The notes below the pieces were generated by a model. It saw only the letters and a list, made by a program, of their open reading frames with translations, was not told where the DNA came from and made no database searches. 64,000 bases of DNA. Source: Kosakonia sacchari SP1. Lineage in GTDB: Bacteria; Pseudomonadota; Gammaproteobacteria; Enterobacterales; Enterobacteriaceae. The stretch is from NCBI RefSeq assembly GCF_000300455.3, contig NZ_CP007215.2, forward strand, positions 2,542,001-2,606,000, given 5' to 3'. Positions 9,111 through 18,416 of the stretch are shown piece after piece; position 1 is the stretch's first letter; each line of letters opens with the position of its first letter. Position numbers and translations under genes: made by a program.

Positions 9111-9641
9111 TTAGAGGATCAACGGTTTGAGCGTCTCCAGCCACGCTTCGATGCGTTCATCGGTCTGGTCGTACTGGTTATCCTGATCCAGCACCAGACC
9201 GATAAAGTTATCCGCCTCGAGCGCGGACGATGAACCAAAGGTATATCCCTCATTGGGCCAGTGGCCGACCATCTTCGCTCCGCAGCTTTTCAGCGTGTCG
9301 TAGAGCGGACGCAGGCCGCTGGCGAAATTATCCGGATAACCCACCTGATCGCCCAGACCAAACAGCGCCACCGTTTTACCACGCAGGCTTTCGCCTTGCA
9401 GTTGGGTGACAAATTCACTCCAGGACTCATCCTCGCAACCGGCAGCCAGCCCCGGCAGTTGCCCGTCGCCGAGTGTCGGAGTGCCTAATACCAGCACCGG
9501 ATACGAGAGAAAAGTGTCTACATCGGTTCGGTTGATATTGACCGGCGCATCTGCCAGCCCGCCCAGTTTCTGGTGGATCTGTTTGGCGATTTTGCGGGTC
9601 TTGCCGGTGTCGGTGCCGAAAAAAATACCAATATTTGCCAT
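9111..9641 (-). CDS. nifF: NifF, flavodoxin electron donor to nitrogenase
   Basis: A 176-residue long-chain flavodoxin. It carries electrons from the pyruvate:flavodoxin oxidoreductase NifJ to the Fe protein. The FMN phosphate loop is FFGTDTGKTR near residues 7-16, and the isoalloxazine-binding segments GTPTLGDGQLP and FGLGDQVGYPDNF follow. The start at 9641 follows AGGAGCG at a good distance. It is transcribed away from nifLA from its own sigma-54 promoter at 9702-9717. Confidence 0.95.
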   Translation of the reverse strand: MANIGIFFGTDTGKTRKIAKQIHQKLGGLADAPVNINRTDVDTFLSYPVLVLGTPTLGDGQLPGLAAGCEDESWSEFVTQLQGESLRGKTVALFGLGDQVGYPDNFASGLRPLYDTLKSCGAKMVGHWPNEGYTFGSSSALEADNFIGLVLDQDNQYDQTDERIEAWLETLKPLIL

Positions 9642-9701
9642 AACACACGCTCCTGTTGAAAAAGAGATCCCGCCGGGAAATGCGGTGAACGTGTCTGATA
9701 T

Positions 9702-9717
9702 TGCGAAGAGTGTGCCA
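9702..9717 (-). promoter_or_regulatory. nifF sigma-54 promoter
   Basis: Read on the minus strand, TGGCACACTCTTCGCA has exact GG-N10-GC spacing and lies about 60 bases upstream of the nifF start codon. No NifA site lies at the usual 80-150 bases; the nearest TGT-N10-ACA is at 9953-9968, about 270 bases upstream. Confidence 0.85.
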
Positions 9718-9738
9718 GTTTTGGTCGCGGGCAGAACC

Positions 9739-9775
9739 TGCACCAGAATGGTTATTAATGCACCAGCCTGGCGCT
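9739..9775 (+). promoter_or_regulatory. Two tandem NtrC-type enhancer sites for nifLA
   Basis: Two sites begin with perfect TGCACC half-sites: TGCACC-N5-GGTTAT at 9739-9755 and TGCACC-N5-GGCGCT at 9759-9775, against the consensus TGCACC-N5-GGTGCA. They are 20 bases apart (about two helical turns) and lie about 135-170 bases upstream of the predicted nifL start site. The same arrangement is known for the Klebsiella nifLA promoter, where NtrC-phosphate activates. Confidence 0.8.
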
Positions 9776-9882
9776 TTTTTTCGCCGGGTCTCTCCTCGCT
9801 GATGCGCGCCGGGCGCGGCTTTGGCGCTGATATCGCGCTGAATACCGATCTGGATCAAGGTTTTGTCGGGTTATGGGCCAAA

Positions 9883-9898
9883 AGGCGCACTCTTTGCA
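9883..9898 (+). promoter_or_regulatory. nifLA sigma-54 promoter
   Basis: AGGCGCACTCTTTGCA has exact GG-N10-GC spacing (GG 9884-9885, GC 9896-9897) and closely resembles the Klebsiella nifLA promoter, including its unusual GGCGCAC -24 region. The predicted start is near 9909, about 85 bases before nifL. Confidence 0.85.
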
Positions 9899-9952
9899 TG
9901 GTTATACGTGCCTGACATGTTGTCCGGGCGAAAGTCGCCAGGTGGCACAAAT

Positions 9953-9968
9953 TGTCAGAACTACGACA
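9953..9968. promoter_or_regulatory. Distal NifA site, probably for nifF
   Basis: TGTCAGAACTACGACA matches TGT-N10-ACA. It lies in the nifL leader, downstream of the nifLA start site and about 270 bases upstream of the nifF start site. The Klebsiella nifF promoter is known to use a comparably distant NifA site, so this one is assigned to nifF by analogy. Confidence 0.65.
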
Positions 9969-9994
9969 CGACTAACTGACCGCAGGAGTGTGCG

Positions 9995-11482
9995 ATGACC
10001 CTGAATATGATGATGGATGCCTGCGCGCCCGAGGCAATCGCCGGTGCGCTTTCGCAACACCATCCTGGGCTGTTTTTTACCATCGTTGAAGAAGCGCCCG
10101 TCGCCATTTCGCTGACCGATGCCGACGCACGCATTGTCTATGCCAACCCGGCTTTCTGCCGCCAGACCGGCTATGAACTAGAAGCGTTGTTGCAACAAAA
10201 TCCCCGCCTGCTTGCAAGTCACCAAACCCCCAGGGAAATCTACCAGGATATGTGGCACACCTTGTTACAACGCCGACCGTGGCGCGGGCAATTGATCAAC
10301 CGCCACCGTGACGGCAGCCTGTATCTGGTCGAAATCGATATTACCCCGGTGATTAACCCGTTTGGCGAACTGGAACACTACCTGGCCATGCAGCGCGATA
10401 TCAGCGCCAGCTATGCACTGGAGCAGCGGTTGCGTAATCACATGACGCTGACCGAAGCGGTGCTGAATAACATTCCGGCGGCGGTGGTTGTAGTGGATGA
10501 ACGCGATCATGTGGTTATGGATAATCTCGCCTACAAAACGTTCTGTGCCGACTGCGGCGGAAAAGAGCTCCTGAGCGAACTCAATTTTTCAGCCCGTAAA
10601 GCGGAGCTGGCGAACGGCCAGGTCTTACCGGTGGTGCTGCGCGGTGAGGTGCGCTGGTTGTCGGTCACCTGCTGGGCGCTGCCGGGCGTCAGCGAAGAAG
10701 CCAGTCGCTACTTTATTGATAACGCTCTGACGCGCACGCTGGTGGTGATCACCGATGACACCCAACAACGCCTGCAGCAGGAACAGGGACGGCTTGACCG
10801 CCTTAAACAGCAGATGACCAGCGGCAAACTGCTGGCGGCGATCCGCGAAGCGCTTGACGCCGCGCTGATCCAGCTTAACTGCCCCATCAATATGCTGGCG
10901 GCGGCGCGGCGTTTAAACGGCAGTGATAACAGCAACGTAGCGCTGGACGCCGCGTGGCGCGAAGGTGAAGAAGCGATGGCGCGGCTGAAACGTTGCCGCC
11001 CGTCGCTGGAGCTGGAAAGTGCCGCCGTCTGGCCGCTGCAACCCTTTTTTGACGATCTGCGTGCGCTTTATCACACCCGCTATGAGCAGGGTAAAAATTT
11101 GCAGGTCACGCTGGATTCCCATCATCTGGTGGGATTTGGTCAGCGTACGCAACTGTTGGCCTGCCTGAGCCTGTGGCTCGATCGCACGCTGGATATTGCC
11201 GCCGGGCTGCGTGATTTCACCGCGCAAACGCAGATTTACGCCCGGGAAGAAGCGGGCTGGATCTCGTTGTATATCACTGACAATGTGCCGTTGATTCCGC
11301 TGCGCCATACCCATTCGCCGGATGCGCTTAACGCCCCGGGAAAAGGTATGGAGCTGCGGCTGATCCAGACGCTGGTAGCGCATCACAACGGCGCGATAGA
11401 ACTCACTTCACGCCCCGAAGGGGGAAGCTGCCTGACCCTACGATTCCCGCTATTTCATTCACTGACCGGAGGTTCAAAATGA
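9995..11482 (+). CDS. nifL: NifL, redox and nitrogen-sensing anti-activator of NifA
   Basis: A 495-residue protein, identical in length to Klebsiella NifL. The FAD-binding PAS domain spans about residues 23-140, with NPAFCRQTGY. A second PAS domain follows, with C184 and C187 (FCADC) at the positions conserved in Klebsiella NifL. The C-terminal region resembles a histidine-kinase ATP-binding domain and ends with GKGMELRLIQTLV. Family knowledge: NifL binds and inhibits NifA under oxygen or excess ammonium, and GlnK relieves this. It overlaps nifA by 4 bases (ATGA), which keeps the two proteins in proportion. Confidence 0.96.
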   Translation: MTLNMMMDACAPEAIAGALSQHHPGLFFTIVEEAPVAISLTDADARIVYANPAFCRQTGYELEALLQQNPRLLASHQTPREIYQDMWHTLLQRRPWRGQLINRHRDGSLYLVEIDITPVINPFGELEHYLAMQRDISASYALEQRLRNHMTLTEAVLNNIPAAVVVVDERDHVVMDNLAYKTFCADCGGKELLSELNFSARKAELANGQVLPVVLRGEVRWLSVTCWALPGVSEEASRYFIDNALTRTLVVITDDTQQRLQQEQGRLDRLKQQMTSGKLLAAIREALDAALIQLNCPINMLAAARRLNGSDNSNVALDAAWREGEEAMARLKRCRPSLELESAAVWPLQPFFDDLRALYHTRYEQGKNLQVTLDSHHLVGFGQRTQLLACLSLWLDRTLDIAAGLRDFTAQTQIYAREEAGWISLYITDNVPLIPLRHTHSPDALNAPGKGMELRLIQTLVAHHNGAIELTSRPEGGSCLTLRFPLFHSLTGGSK

Positions 11483-13053
11483 CCCAGCGAACCGAGTCGG
11501 GTAATACCGTTTGGCGCTTCGATTTGTCCCAGCAGTTCACCGCGATGCAGCGGATAAGCGTGGTACTCAGCCGGGCGACCGAGGTCGATCAGACGCTCCA
11601 GCAAGTGCTGTGCGTATTGCACAATGACGCCTTTTTGCAGCACGGCATGATCTGTCTGTACGACAGCCAGCAGGCGATTTTGACTATTGAAGCGTTGCAG
11701 GAAGCCGATCAGCAGTTAATCCCCGGCAGCTCGCAAATTCGCTACCGTCCGGGCGAAGGGCTGGTCGGGACGGTGCTTTCGCAGGGGCAATCATTAGTGC
11801 TGGCGCGCGTTGCTGACGATCAGCGCTTTCTTGACCGGCTCGGGTTGTATGATTACAACTTGCCGTTTATCGCCGTGCCACTGATAGGGCCGGATGCGCA
11901 GACGTTTGGTGTGCTGACGGCGCAACCGATGGCGCGTTACGAAGAGCGGCTCCCCGCCTGCACCCGCTTTCTGGAAACAGTCGCCAACCTGGTGGCGCAA
12001 ACCGTGCGTTTGATGGCACCACCGGCAGTGCGCCCTTCCCCGCGCGCCGCCATAGCGCAGGCCGCCAGCCCGAAATCCTGCGGTACCTCACGCACATTCG
12101 GCTTTGAAAACATGGTCGGTAACAGCCCAGCGATGCGCCAGACCATGGAGATTATCCGTCAGGTTTCGCGCTGGGACACCACCGTTCTGGTACGCGGCGA
12201 GAGCGGCACCGGCAAGGAGCTGATTGCCAACGCCATCCACCACAATTCACCGCGCGCCGGTGCGCCATTTGTGAAATTCAACTGTGCGGCGCTGCCGGAC
12301 ACCCTGCTGGAAAGCGAATTATTTGGTCATGAAAAAGGCGCCTTTACCGGCGCGGTACGCCAGCGTAAAGGACGTTTTGAGCTGGCCGATGGCGGTACGC
12401 TGTTTCTTGACGAGATTGGGGAAAGTAGCGCTTCGTTTCAGGCTAAACTGCTGCGCATTTTGCAGGAAGGCGAAATGGAACGCGTCGGCGGCGACGAAAC
12501 ATTGCAAATCAATGTGCGCATTATCGCCGCGACGAACCGTAATCTGGAAGATGAAGTTCGGCTGGGGCACTTTCGCGAAGATCTCTATTACCGCCTGAAT
12601 GTGATGCCCATCGCCCTGCCCCCGCTGCGCGAACGCCAGGAGGACATTGCCGAACTGGCACACTTTCTGGTGCGTAAAATCGCCCATAACCAGAGCCGTA
12701 CGCTGCGCATTAGCGAGGGCGCTATCCGCCTGCTGATGAGCTACAACTGGCCCGGTAATGTGCGCGAACTGGAAAACTGCCTTGAGCGCTCGGCGGTGAT
12801 GTCGGAAAACGGTCTGATCGATCGGGACGTGATTTTATTTAATCATCGCGACCAGCCAGCCAAACCGCCGGTTATCAGCGTCACGCACGACGATAACTGG
12901 CTCGATAACACCCTCGACGAGCGCCAGCGGCTGATTGCCGCGCTGGAAAAAGCGGGATGGGTACAAGCCAAAGCCGCGCGCTTGTTAGGAATGACGCCGC
13001 GCCAGGTCGCCTATCGCATTCAAACCATGGATATTACCCTGCCAAGGCTATAA
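11479..13053 (+). CDS. nifA: NifA, sigma-54-dependent activator of nif genes
   Basis: A 524-residue enhancer-binding protein. An N-terminal GAF domain spans about residues 20-170. The AAA+ domain carries Walker A GESGTGKE at 240-247, the sigma-54 contact loop GAFTGA at 287-292 and Walker B FLDEIGE. A Fis-type helix-turn-helix lies at the C-terminus ([16 protein letters not shown]). It binds the TGT-N10-ACA sites found upstream of nifE, nifU, nifB and nifF. It is coupled to nifL through an ATGA overlap with a good GGAGG site. Confidence 0.96.
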   Translation: MTQRTESGNTVWRFDLSQQFTAMQRISVVLSRATEVDQTLQQVLCVLHNDAFLQHGMICLYDSQQAILTIEALQEADQQLIPGSSQIRYRPGEGLVGTVLSQGQSLVLARVADDQRFLDRLGLYDYNLPFIAVPLIGPDAQTFGVLTAQPMARYEERLPACTRFLETVANLVAQTVRLMAPPAVRPSPRAAIAQAASPKSCGTSRTFGFENMVGNSPAMRQTMEIIRQVSRWDTTVLVRGESGTGKELIANAIHHNSPRAGAPFVKFNCAALPDTLLESELFGHEKGAFTGAVRQRKGRFELADGGTLFLDEIGESSASFQAKLLRILQEGEMERVGGDETLQINVRIIAATNRNLEDEVRLGHFREDLYYRLNVMPIALPPLRERQEDIAELAHFLVRKIAHNQSRTLRISEGAIRLLMSYNWPGNVRELENCLERSAVMSENGLIDRDVILFNHRDQPAKPPVISVTHDDNWLDNTLDERQRLIAALEKAGWVQAKAARLLGMTPRQVAYRIQTMDITLPRL

Positions 13054-13061
13054 ACAGCGGT

Positions 13062-13163
13062 TGTGGCATTCGGTACATTGTCAGCCAAATGCCACAAAAC
13101 CGACAACCCCACAAAACAAATATCTCTATTTTTCAAAAAGTTGAATCAGGAACAGGATTTGCA
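13062..13163 (+). promoter_or_regulatory. nifBQ promoter: NifA site plus sigma-54 -24/-12
   Basis: A NifA site TGT-N10-ACA lies at 13062-13077, just after the nifA stop. A sigma-54 element AGGAACAGGATTTGCA lies at 13148-13163 with exact GG-N10-GC spacing. The predicted start is near 13174, 27 bases before nifB. Confidence 0.82.
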
Positions 13164-13200
13164 ACAACCAGGAATAATTCCGTAAACGGAGGTACTTTCC

Positions 13201-14595
13201 ATGATGTCCTGTTCATCCACCGCAAGCGGTTCACGGTGTCAGTCAACGCCGTCTGAGCCGCTTTCTGCTGCCATCGCCGGTAAAGTGGCGCTGCACCCGT
13301 GCTACTCAAAAAGCGGTCATCACCGCTTTGCACGGATGCATTTACCGGTAGCGCCTGCCTGTAACCTGCAATGTAACTACTGCAATCGCAAATTCGATTG
13401 CAGTAACGAATCCCGGCCAGGTGTCTCATCCTCGCTTTTAACCCCCGAACAGGCGGTGGCGAAAGTACGACAAGTTGCGACGTCTATCCCGCAACTTTCG
13501 GTGGTTGGCATTGCCGGGCCGGGCGACCCACTGGCGAATATCGTACGGACCTTCACCACCCTTGAGATGGTGCGTGAACAGTTGCCGGATATGAAATTGT
13601 GCCTCTCCACCAACGGCTTAATGCTACCGGACGCTGTTGATCGGCTGGTCAGTCTCGGCGTCGATCACGTGACGGTGACCATCAATACACTTGACCCGGA
13701 GATTGCCGCGCAGATCTACGCCTGGCTGTGGCTCGAGGGTGAACGGTACAGCGGACGCGAAGCGGGTGAAATATTGATAGCCCGCCAACTGGAGGGCGTT
13801 CGTCGCCTGACGGCGCAAGGCGTGCTGGTGAAAATCAACTCGGTGTTGATCCCCGGTATTAACGACTTCGCGCTGGCCGATGTCAGCCGCGTACTGCGCG
13901 GGGCTGGCGCGTTTATCCATAACATTATGCCGCTGATAGCCCGCCCGGAGCACGGCACGGTGTTCGGTCTTAACGGCCAGGCGGAACCCGATGCAGAGAT
14001 GGTCGTACGTGTGCGCGAAAGCTGTGGCGAAGTGATGCCGCAAATGACGCACTGCCAGCAGTGCCGTGCTGATGCGATTGGCATGCTCGGCGAAGATCGC
14101 AGCCAGCAATTTGCCCTGGCCTCTGTAGAACCCACGCCGCAGCCGTGGTTGCCGACGCTGTTTCGCCGCGCGCAGCTTCACGCCAGTCTCGTCACCAAAG
14201 GCGAATCCGATGACGAGGAAGCCTGTCTGGTGGCGGTAGCGTCGACGCATGGCGAGCTGATCGACTGCCATTTTGGCCATGCGGCTCGCTTTCGTATTTA
14301 CAGTTTATCTGCTGCGGGCGCGGTGCTGGTCAACGAGCGGTTCACACCGAAATATTGCCAGGGTACGGAGAGTTGTGAACCGCAGGAAAGCGACGCGCGA
14401 ATGGACGCCGTGCTCGACTTGCTGGCCGATGTGAAAGCGGTTTTCTGCGCCCGTATCGGCTACGAACCGTGGCAAAAATTGCAATCGCGTGGTATTCAGC
14501 CCTGCGTCGATGATGCCTGGCAACCAGTCGCTTCATCGCTGTTACGCTGGTGGCAAACGGTGCCGACAAAGGGGCAAAACAAGGGGGTGGCATGA
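13201..14595 (+). CDS. nifB: NifB, radical SAM NifB-co synthase
   Basis: A 464-residue two-domain protein that makes NifB-co, the 8Fe-9S-C core of FeMo-co. The radical SAM motif is C54-NLQ-C58-NY-C61. SAM-binding GIAGPGDPLAN follows. The C-terminal ~110 residues are a NifX-like domain with DCHFGHA. The start follows CGGAGG. The stop overlaps the nifQ start, so nifB and nifQ form a coupled pair. Confidence 0.96.
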   Translation: MMSCSSTASGSRCQSTPSEPLSAAIAGKVALHPCYSKSGHHRFARMHLPVAPACNLQCNYCNRKFDCSNESRPGVSSSLLTPEQAVAKVRQVATSIPQLSVVGIAGPGDPLANIVRTFTTLEMVREQLPDMKLCLSTNGLMLPDAVDRLVSLGVDHVTVTINTLDPEIAAQIYAWLWLEGERYSGREAGEILIARQLEGVRRLTAQGVLVKINSVLIPGINDFALADVSRVLRGAGAFIHNIMPLIARPEHGTVFGLNGQAEPDAEMVVRVRESCGEVMPQMTHCQQCRADAIGMLGEDRSQQFALASVEPTPQPWLPTLFRRAQLHASLVTKGESDDEEACLVAVASTHGELIDCHFGHAARFRIYSLSAAGAVLVNERFTPKYCQGTESCEPQESDARMDAVLDLLADVKAVFCARIGYEPWQKLQSRGIQPCVDDAWQPVASSLLRWWQTVPTKGQNKGVA

Positions 14596-15104
14596 TGCCC
14601 GTTGATGACTGGCTACGACGTTTGTTGTGGCTTTACCTGCACGGTGAAGGTTGCTACCCGGAAAGAATGGGCTTAAGCGTGAGCGACTGGGAAAACTTGC
14701 AGGCGCGTTTCGCCCCGCCTGCGCCAGAAATGCCGGCGGACTGCCGTCTGCGGCAAAAGCTGATGAGCGAACTTAACGCCACGCGCACCGCAGAGCACGC
14801 AGAGCTGGCACAGTGGCTGGCGTGCCATATGTCGGCCGATGCCGCACCGATGCAGCACATTATTGCCAGTGTCTCACTGGCTTTTAATCACCTGTGGCAG
14901 GACCTGGGACTCAGCTCTCGCGCAGAGTTACGGGAGCTGATGAGCGATTGCTTCGCCCCGCTTGTTGAGATGAACAGCAACAATATGCGCTGGAAAAAAT
15001 TTTTCTACCGCCAGCGTTGTCTGCATAGCGAAGGCGAAGTGGTGTGCCGCTCGCCGAGTTGTGATGCCTGCTGCGAACGCCCGCTCTGTTTTGACCCCTC
15101 GTAA
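14595..15104 (+). CDS. nifQ: NifQ, molybdenum donor for FeMo-co synthesis
   Basis: A 169-residue protein. The C-terminus carries the conserved WKKFFYRQRC segment and a cysteine cluster (CRSPSCDACCERPLC) that binds a Mo-Fe-S cluster. NifQ delivers molybdenum to NifEN. The start is ATG 14595, overlapping the nifB stop; ATG 14592 is an alternative. It is the last nif gene seen, so it marks the right edge of the cluster. Confidence 0.93.
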   Translation: MPVDDWLRRLLWLYLHGEGCYPERMGLSVSDWENLQARFAPPAPEMPADCRLRQKLMSELNATRTAEHAELAQWLACHMSADAAPMQHIIASVSLAFNHLWQDLGLSSRAELRELMSDCFAPLVEMNSNNMRWKKFFYRQRCLHSEGEVVCRSPSCDACCERPLCFDPS

Positions 15105-15111
15105 CGTAACC

Positions 15112-15140
15112 AGCCTGATATAGCGGATAATCAGGCTTTA
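15112..15140 (+). terminator. Possible terminator after nifQ
   Basis: An 8-bp stem (AGCCTGAT / ATCAGGCT) with a 10-base loop is followed only by TTAAT, so it is a weak terminator. It starts 8 bases after the nifQ stop. Confidence 0.45.
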
Positions 15141-15311
15141 ATACCGCGCCAAAACTCGCGGCGCCTGTACACTTACCGCTTTGCTATCCTATTCTTTCAC
15201 CATAAAAGTCAAATATTTTGCCGCAGTCACACGGTTCCGGTAGCCAGGGTGTTAATGTTGCTTATATATTTGGAAAAATTATACAAAAGTACACGGTGTG
15301 CGAGGTGGCGA

Positions 15312-16550
15312 ATGTATTCTTTTGTGGCCAGACAGGCGATTTTTGATAAGCAATTGAACACCGTCGGTTACGAACTCCTCTTTCGGAACAGCATGGATAA
15401 CCGCTTCCCCGATATGTCTGCGGAACAGGCCACCACGCAGTTAATCGAAGAGCAGTTCCTCAGTGCACCGGTGGGCCGTAAGAGCGACAACAGTACGGTT
15501 TACGTCAATTTTCCCTACCAGTTGCTGGTGGAAGGCCTCGCGGAAACGCTGCCAGTAAACCGCGTGGTGATTGAAATTCTGGAAAACGCCGAACCGGATC
15601 TCAAACTGCTGGAAACCGTCAAACGAATGCACACGCTGGGATTTCGCATTGCGCTGGATGATTTCGAACCCGGAAACCAGTGGGAAGCCTTTATGCCCTA
15701 TGTCAACGTGATTAAATTTGACATAAGGCGAAGCCCGCGCGAAAAAATTAGCGACTATATCCTCGCCAATCGGGAATTATTACGCCATGCGGTTTTTCTG
15801 GCTGAGAAAGTGGAAACTTACGAAGAGTTTGAGACTTTTAAAAAATTGGGTTTTCATCTTTTTCAGGGCTATTTTTTCAGCAAACCTGTGGTCACTAAAC
15901 GAAATAAACTGGCGCAAAATCGTGCGTTTGCCCTGAAGCTTATGCAGGAAGTTAACGTTGAATCACCCAATTTAAACAAAATAGAAGATTTGCTGAAACG
16001 CGATGTTTCACTCTCTTTTAAAATTATGCGTTATGCGCAAAACATTTTATATAACACGCGCGGCATTAGCGGTTTTCGCAATCAATCACTGCGTGACATC
16101 GTGGTCTACCTTGGCATCAGCGAAATGCGCCGTTTTGTACTGGTGGCGTGTCTGACCTCCTTCGAGGATGTCACCAACACCGAAATCTATTACCTGAGCC
16201 TGATCCGCGCCAAGTTCTGCGAACTGGCAGCGGCGCGCACTTCGTCCAATAATATTTCTAACGACGCCTTTATGGCGGGTCTCTTTTCGCTGCTGGATGT
16301 GATCCTCGGTCTACCGCTGGAAGAATTGATGGCGCAAATCGCTGTCTCGTCGGAAGTTGCCAAAGCGCTTGAGACCAATAGCGGTGAACTCTACCCCTAC
16401 GTGCGGCTGGCGCGCCTGTACGAGCAGCGGATGTGGGATGAAGCCAGCGATGTGGCACATGAAATTGGCTTACCCAACTCGGCGATTTCAGAGCTGATGA
16501 ACCAGGCAGCAAAATGGGCAGATGAACTGCCGATTACTATTTCCCATTAA
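15312..16550 (+). CDS. EAL-like/HDOD signalling protein, probably enzymatically inactive
   Basis: A 412-residue protein. Residues ~1-205 resemble an EAL cyclic-di-GMP phosphodiesterase domain and residues ~210-400 an HDOD domain. The catalytic EAL motif is replaced by ELLFR (GYELLFRNS near residue 20), so hydrolysis is unlikely; the fold may bind c-di-GMP or partners. Such EAL-HDOD proteins usually act as signalling adaptors. The start at ATG 15312 follows GAGGTGG; an upstream in-frame reading adds 21 residues without a better site. It stands alone between nifQ and a chemoreceptor gene. Its target is unknown. Confidence 0.8.
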   Translation: MYSFVARQAIFDKQLNTVGYELLFRNSMDNRFPDMSAEQATTQLIEEQFLSAPVGRKSDNSTVYVNFPYQLLVEGLAETLPVNRVVIEILENAEPDLKLLETVKRMHTLGFRIALDDFEPGNQWEAFMPYVNVIKFDIRRSPREKISDYILANRELLRHAVFLAEKVETYEEFETFKKLGFHLFQGYFFSKPVVTKRNKLAQNRAFALKLMQEVNVESPNLNKIEDLLKRDVSLSFKIMRYAQNILYNTRGISGFRNQSLRDIVVYLGISEMRRFVLVACLTSFEDVTNTEIYYLSLIRAKFCELAAARTSSNNISNDAFMAGLFSLLDVILGLPLEELMAQIAVSSEVAKALETNSGELYPYVRLARLYEQRMWDEASDVAHEIGLPNSAISELMNQAAKWADELPITISH

Positions 16551-16723
16551 TTTTTCTGCGCACTGAACACCGTGTGCAGAAAATAAACCCCAGCACAAAG
16601 ATACTGTTTGAAACAATATTTCACTTTACTGAAGTATTATTCACTCACCTTTTTAACAACCTCTCCTGCCTTAATCTAAATTAAAAATCCGATGTGTGCT
16701 ATTGCACAAAAATCATAGCAATA

Positions 16724-16739
16724 TGTGATTGAGATCAGA
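16724..16739. promoter_or_regulatory. CRP-like site upstream of chemoreceptor gene
   Basis: TGTGA-N6-TCAGA matches the CRP consensus TGTGA-N6-TCACA at 9 of 10 positions and lies about 70 bases before the chemoreceptor start. The surrounding 16551-16807 stretch is AT-rich and holds no gene. Confidence 0.5.
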
Positions 16740-16807
16740 TAAATAGATCAATCTTTCCTAAAATATTGCCGTTATTAATATTACCTTTCTTTACATAGTT
16801 GTGGATT

Positions 16808-18373
16808 ATGAAAAAAATAGCGCAGGCCACCGTATTAACCAAACTGCTTATCGGCTTCTCCATCTTGATCGTCATGATGTTGCTGCTGGGCATTGTTTCT
16901 ATTTATCAACTTAACAGCACCAATAAAAATATTGACCAATTCCGCGAAAGCAGAATGCCAGGCGTTCGCTATACTCTTGAAATGCGAGGCGTCTTAGCAG
17001 AAATGCGTTTGCAACAGGTGCAGTATATTGCCTCCACCACGCCTGCGTCGCTGGATCAACACCGCGGCGAATTGCTGCAAAACCAGGCAACCTTTCTGAA
17101 TGCTCAGCAGCAGTACGCAAAAATCTCGGCCAATGAGCCGCAAGAGATGCGCGCGCTGTTCACTACCGTGGTGGATAACTTTAAAAACTTTGTCGACGTT
17201 AACGCCAAAGTGATCGACGCCATGAATCGCGGCGATGCTGCGGAAGCGGCCAAAATCAGCGGCGCGGTATCCGCAAAATATCGTACCCAGTTAATGAAAG
17301 ATCTGGCGACGCTGGTGGATATGGAAGTCGCGATTGGTGATAAAGCCGGGGAAGATTCTCAGGCGGGTTATCGCCAGGCGCTTTATTTGCTGAGCGGCTT
17401 ACTGCTGCTGGCGCTGATCGCCACCGGCGTGATTGCGCTGTTTATTTCGCGTAATCTCTCCCGCCAGCTTGGCGGTGAACCGGCCTATGCGATGTCGATT
17501 ATGAAGGCAGTCGCTGACGGCAAACTGGGCACCCAGGTTGCGCTGCGCGATGGCGACAGCGAAAGCCTGCTGGCGACTATTCATTTAATGAACAGTAAAC
17601 TGGCGGAAATTATCACCGGTATTATTGACGGCAGCGAATCGATTTCCCACGCCGCAGGCGAAATTGCCGAAGGCAACAACGATTTGTCACAGCGTACCGA
17701 AGAACAAGCAGCATCATTGGTGCAAACGTCGTCGAACATGCAGCAAATTACCGAAAACGTGAAGAGTAACGCCGAAAACGCCCGCAAAGCGAGCGATCTG
17801 GCGCGCCAGACGTCACAAACGGCGGTCAAAGGCGGTAAAGAGGTGCATGACATGCTGAAACGCATGCATGAAATCTCTGATAGCTCGCAGAAAATTGTCG
17901 ACATCATTTCGGTGATTGAAGGCATCGCCTTCCAGACCAATATCCTGGCGCTGAACGCTGCCGTTGAGGCTGCACGTGCCGGTGAACAGGGTAAAGGTTT
18001 TGCCGTAGTGGCAGGTGAAGTGCGCAACCTGGCGCAGAAAAGTGCCGATGCGGCGAAAGAGATCAAACAGCTGATTGAAGGCACCGTTGAGAAGATAACT
18101 GACGGTTCCCGCTACGCCGATACCGCCAGCCGCGCGATGGAAGAGATTGTGACCTCCGTAAACAAAGTGACGGATATTGTTGCTGAGATCTCCGCCGCCT
18201 CTACCGAGCAACATCAGGGGATCAAAGAGATTAGCGTCGCGATTGATCAGATGGACCAGGTGACCCAGCAGAACGCCACGCTGGTGGAACAAGCGGCGGT
18301 TGCCGCCCAGTCAATGACCGAACAGAGCGAGATACTGCGCGACTCCGTGCGCTTCTTCCAACTGGCGCGTTGA
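16808..18373 (+). CDS. Methyl-accepting chemotaxis protein
   Basis: A 521-residue chemoreceptor. A transmembrane segment lies at about residues 12-34 and a second at about 195-217; between them is a ~160-residue periplasmic helical sensor domain of the 4HB type. HAMP follows, then the cytoplasmic signalling domain with the conserved hairpin tip [20 protein letters not shown]. The C-terminus ends FFQLAR without the NWETF tail, so it depends on other receptors for CheR/CheB tethering. A TTG upstream (16799) is possible, but ATG 16808 is the normal start. The ligand cannot be told from sequence. Confidence 0.9.
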   Translation: MKKIAQATVLTKLLIGFSILIVMMLLLGIVSIYQLNSTNKNIDQFRESRMPGVRYTLEMRGVLAEMRLQQVQYIASTTPASLDQHRGELLQNQATFLNAQQQYAKISANEPQEMRALFTTVVDNFKNFVDVNAKVIDAMNRGDAAEAAKISGAVSAKYRTQLMKDLATLVDMEVAIGDKAGEDSQAGYRQALYLLSGLLLLALIATGVIALFISRNLSRQLGGEPAYAMSIMKAVADGKLGTQVALRDGDSESLLATIHLMNSKLAEIITGIIDGSESISHAAGEIAEGNNDLSQRTEEQAASLVQTSSNMQQITENVKSNAENARKASDLARQTSQTAVKGGKEVHDMLKRMHEISDSSQKIVDIISVIEGIAFQTNILALNAAVEAARAGEQGKGFAVVAGEVRNLAQKSADAAKEIKQLIEGTVEKITDGSRYADTASRAMEEIVTSVNKVTDIVAEISAASTEQHQGIKEISVAIDQMDQVTQQNATLVEQAAVAAQSMTEQSEILRDSVRFFQLAR

Positions 18374-18379
18374 TCGTAG

Positions 18380-18412
18380 CCGTGCCACTCGCTTTGGGTG
18401 GCACGGCGTTTT
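18380..18412 (+). terminator. Terminator after chemoreceptor gene
   Basis: A 9-10-bp stem (CCGTGCCAC / GGTGGCACGG) with a short loop is followed by CGTTTT. It sits between the convergent chemoreceptor and aldehyde dehydrogenase genes. Confidence 0.8.
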
Positions 18413-18416
18413 CCTG

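Noticed and set aside
11867..12146. Short minus-strand frames inside nifA
   Set aside because: They have no ribosome-binding sites or family resemblance and lie opposite strongly conserved nifA sequence.
15170..15230. Sigma-28 promoter for the EAL-HDOD gene
   Set aside because: TAAA and GCCG elements occur but with spacing two or more bases off the consensus.
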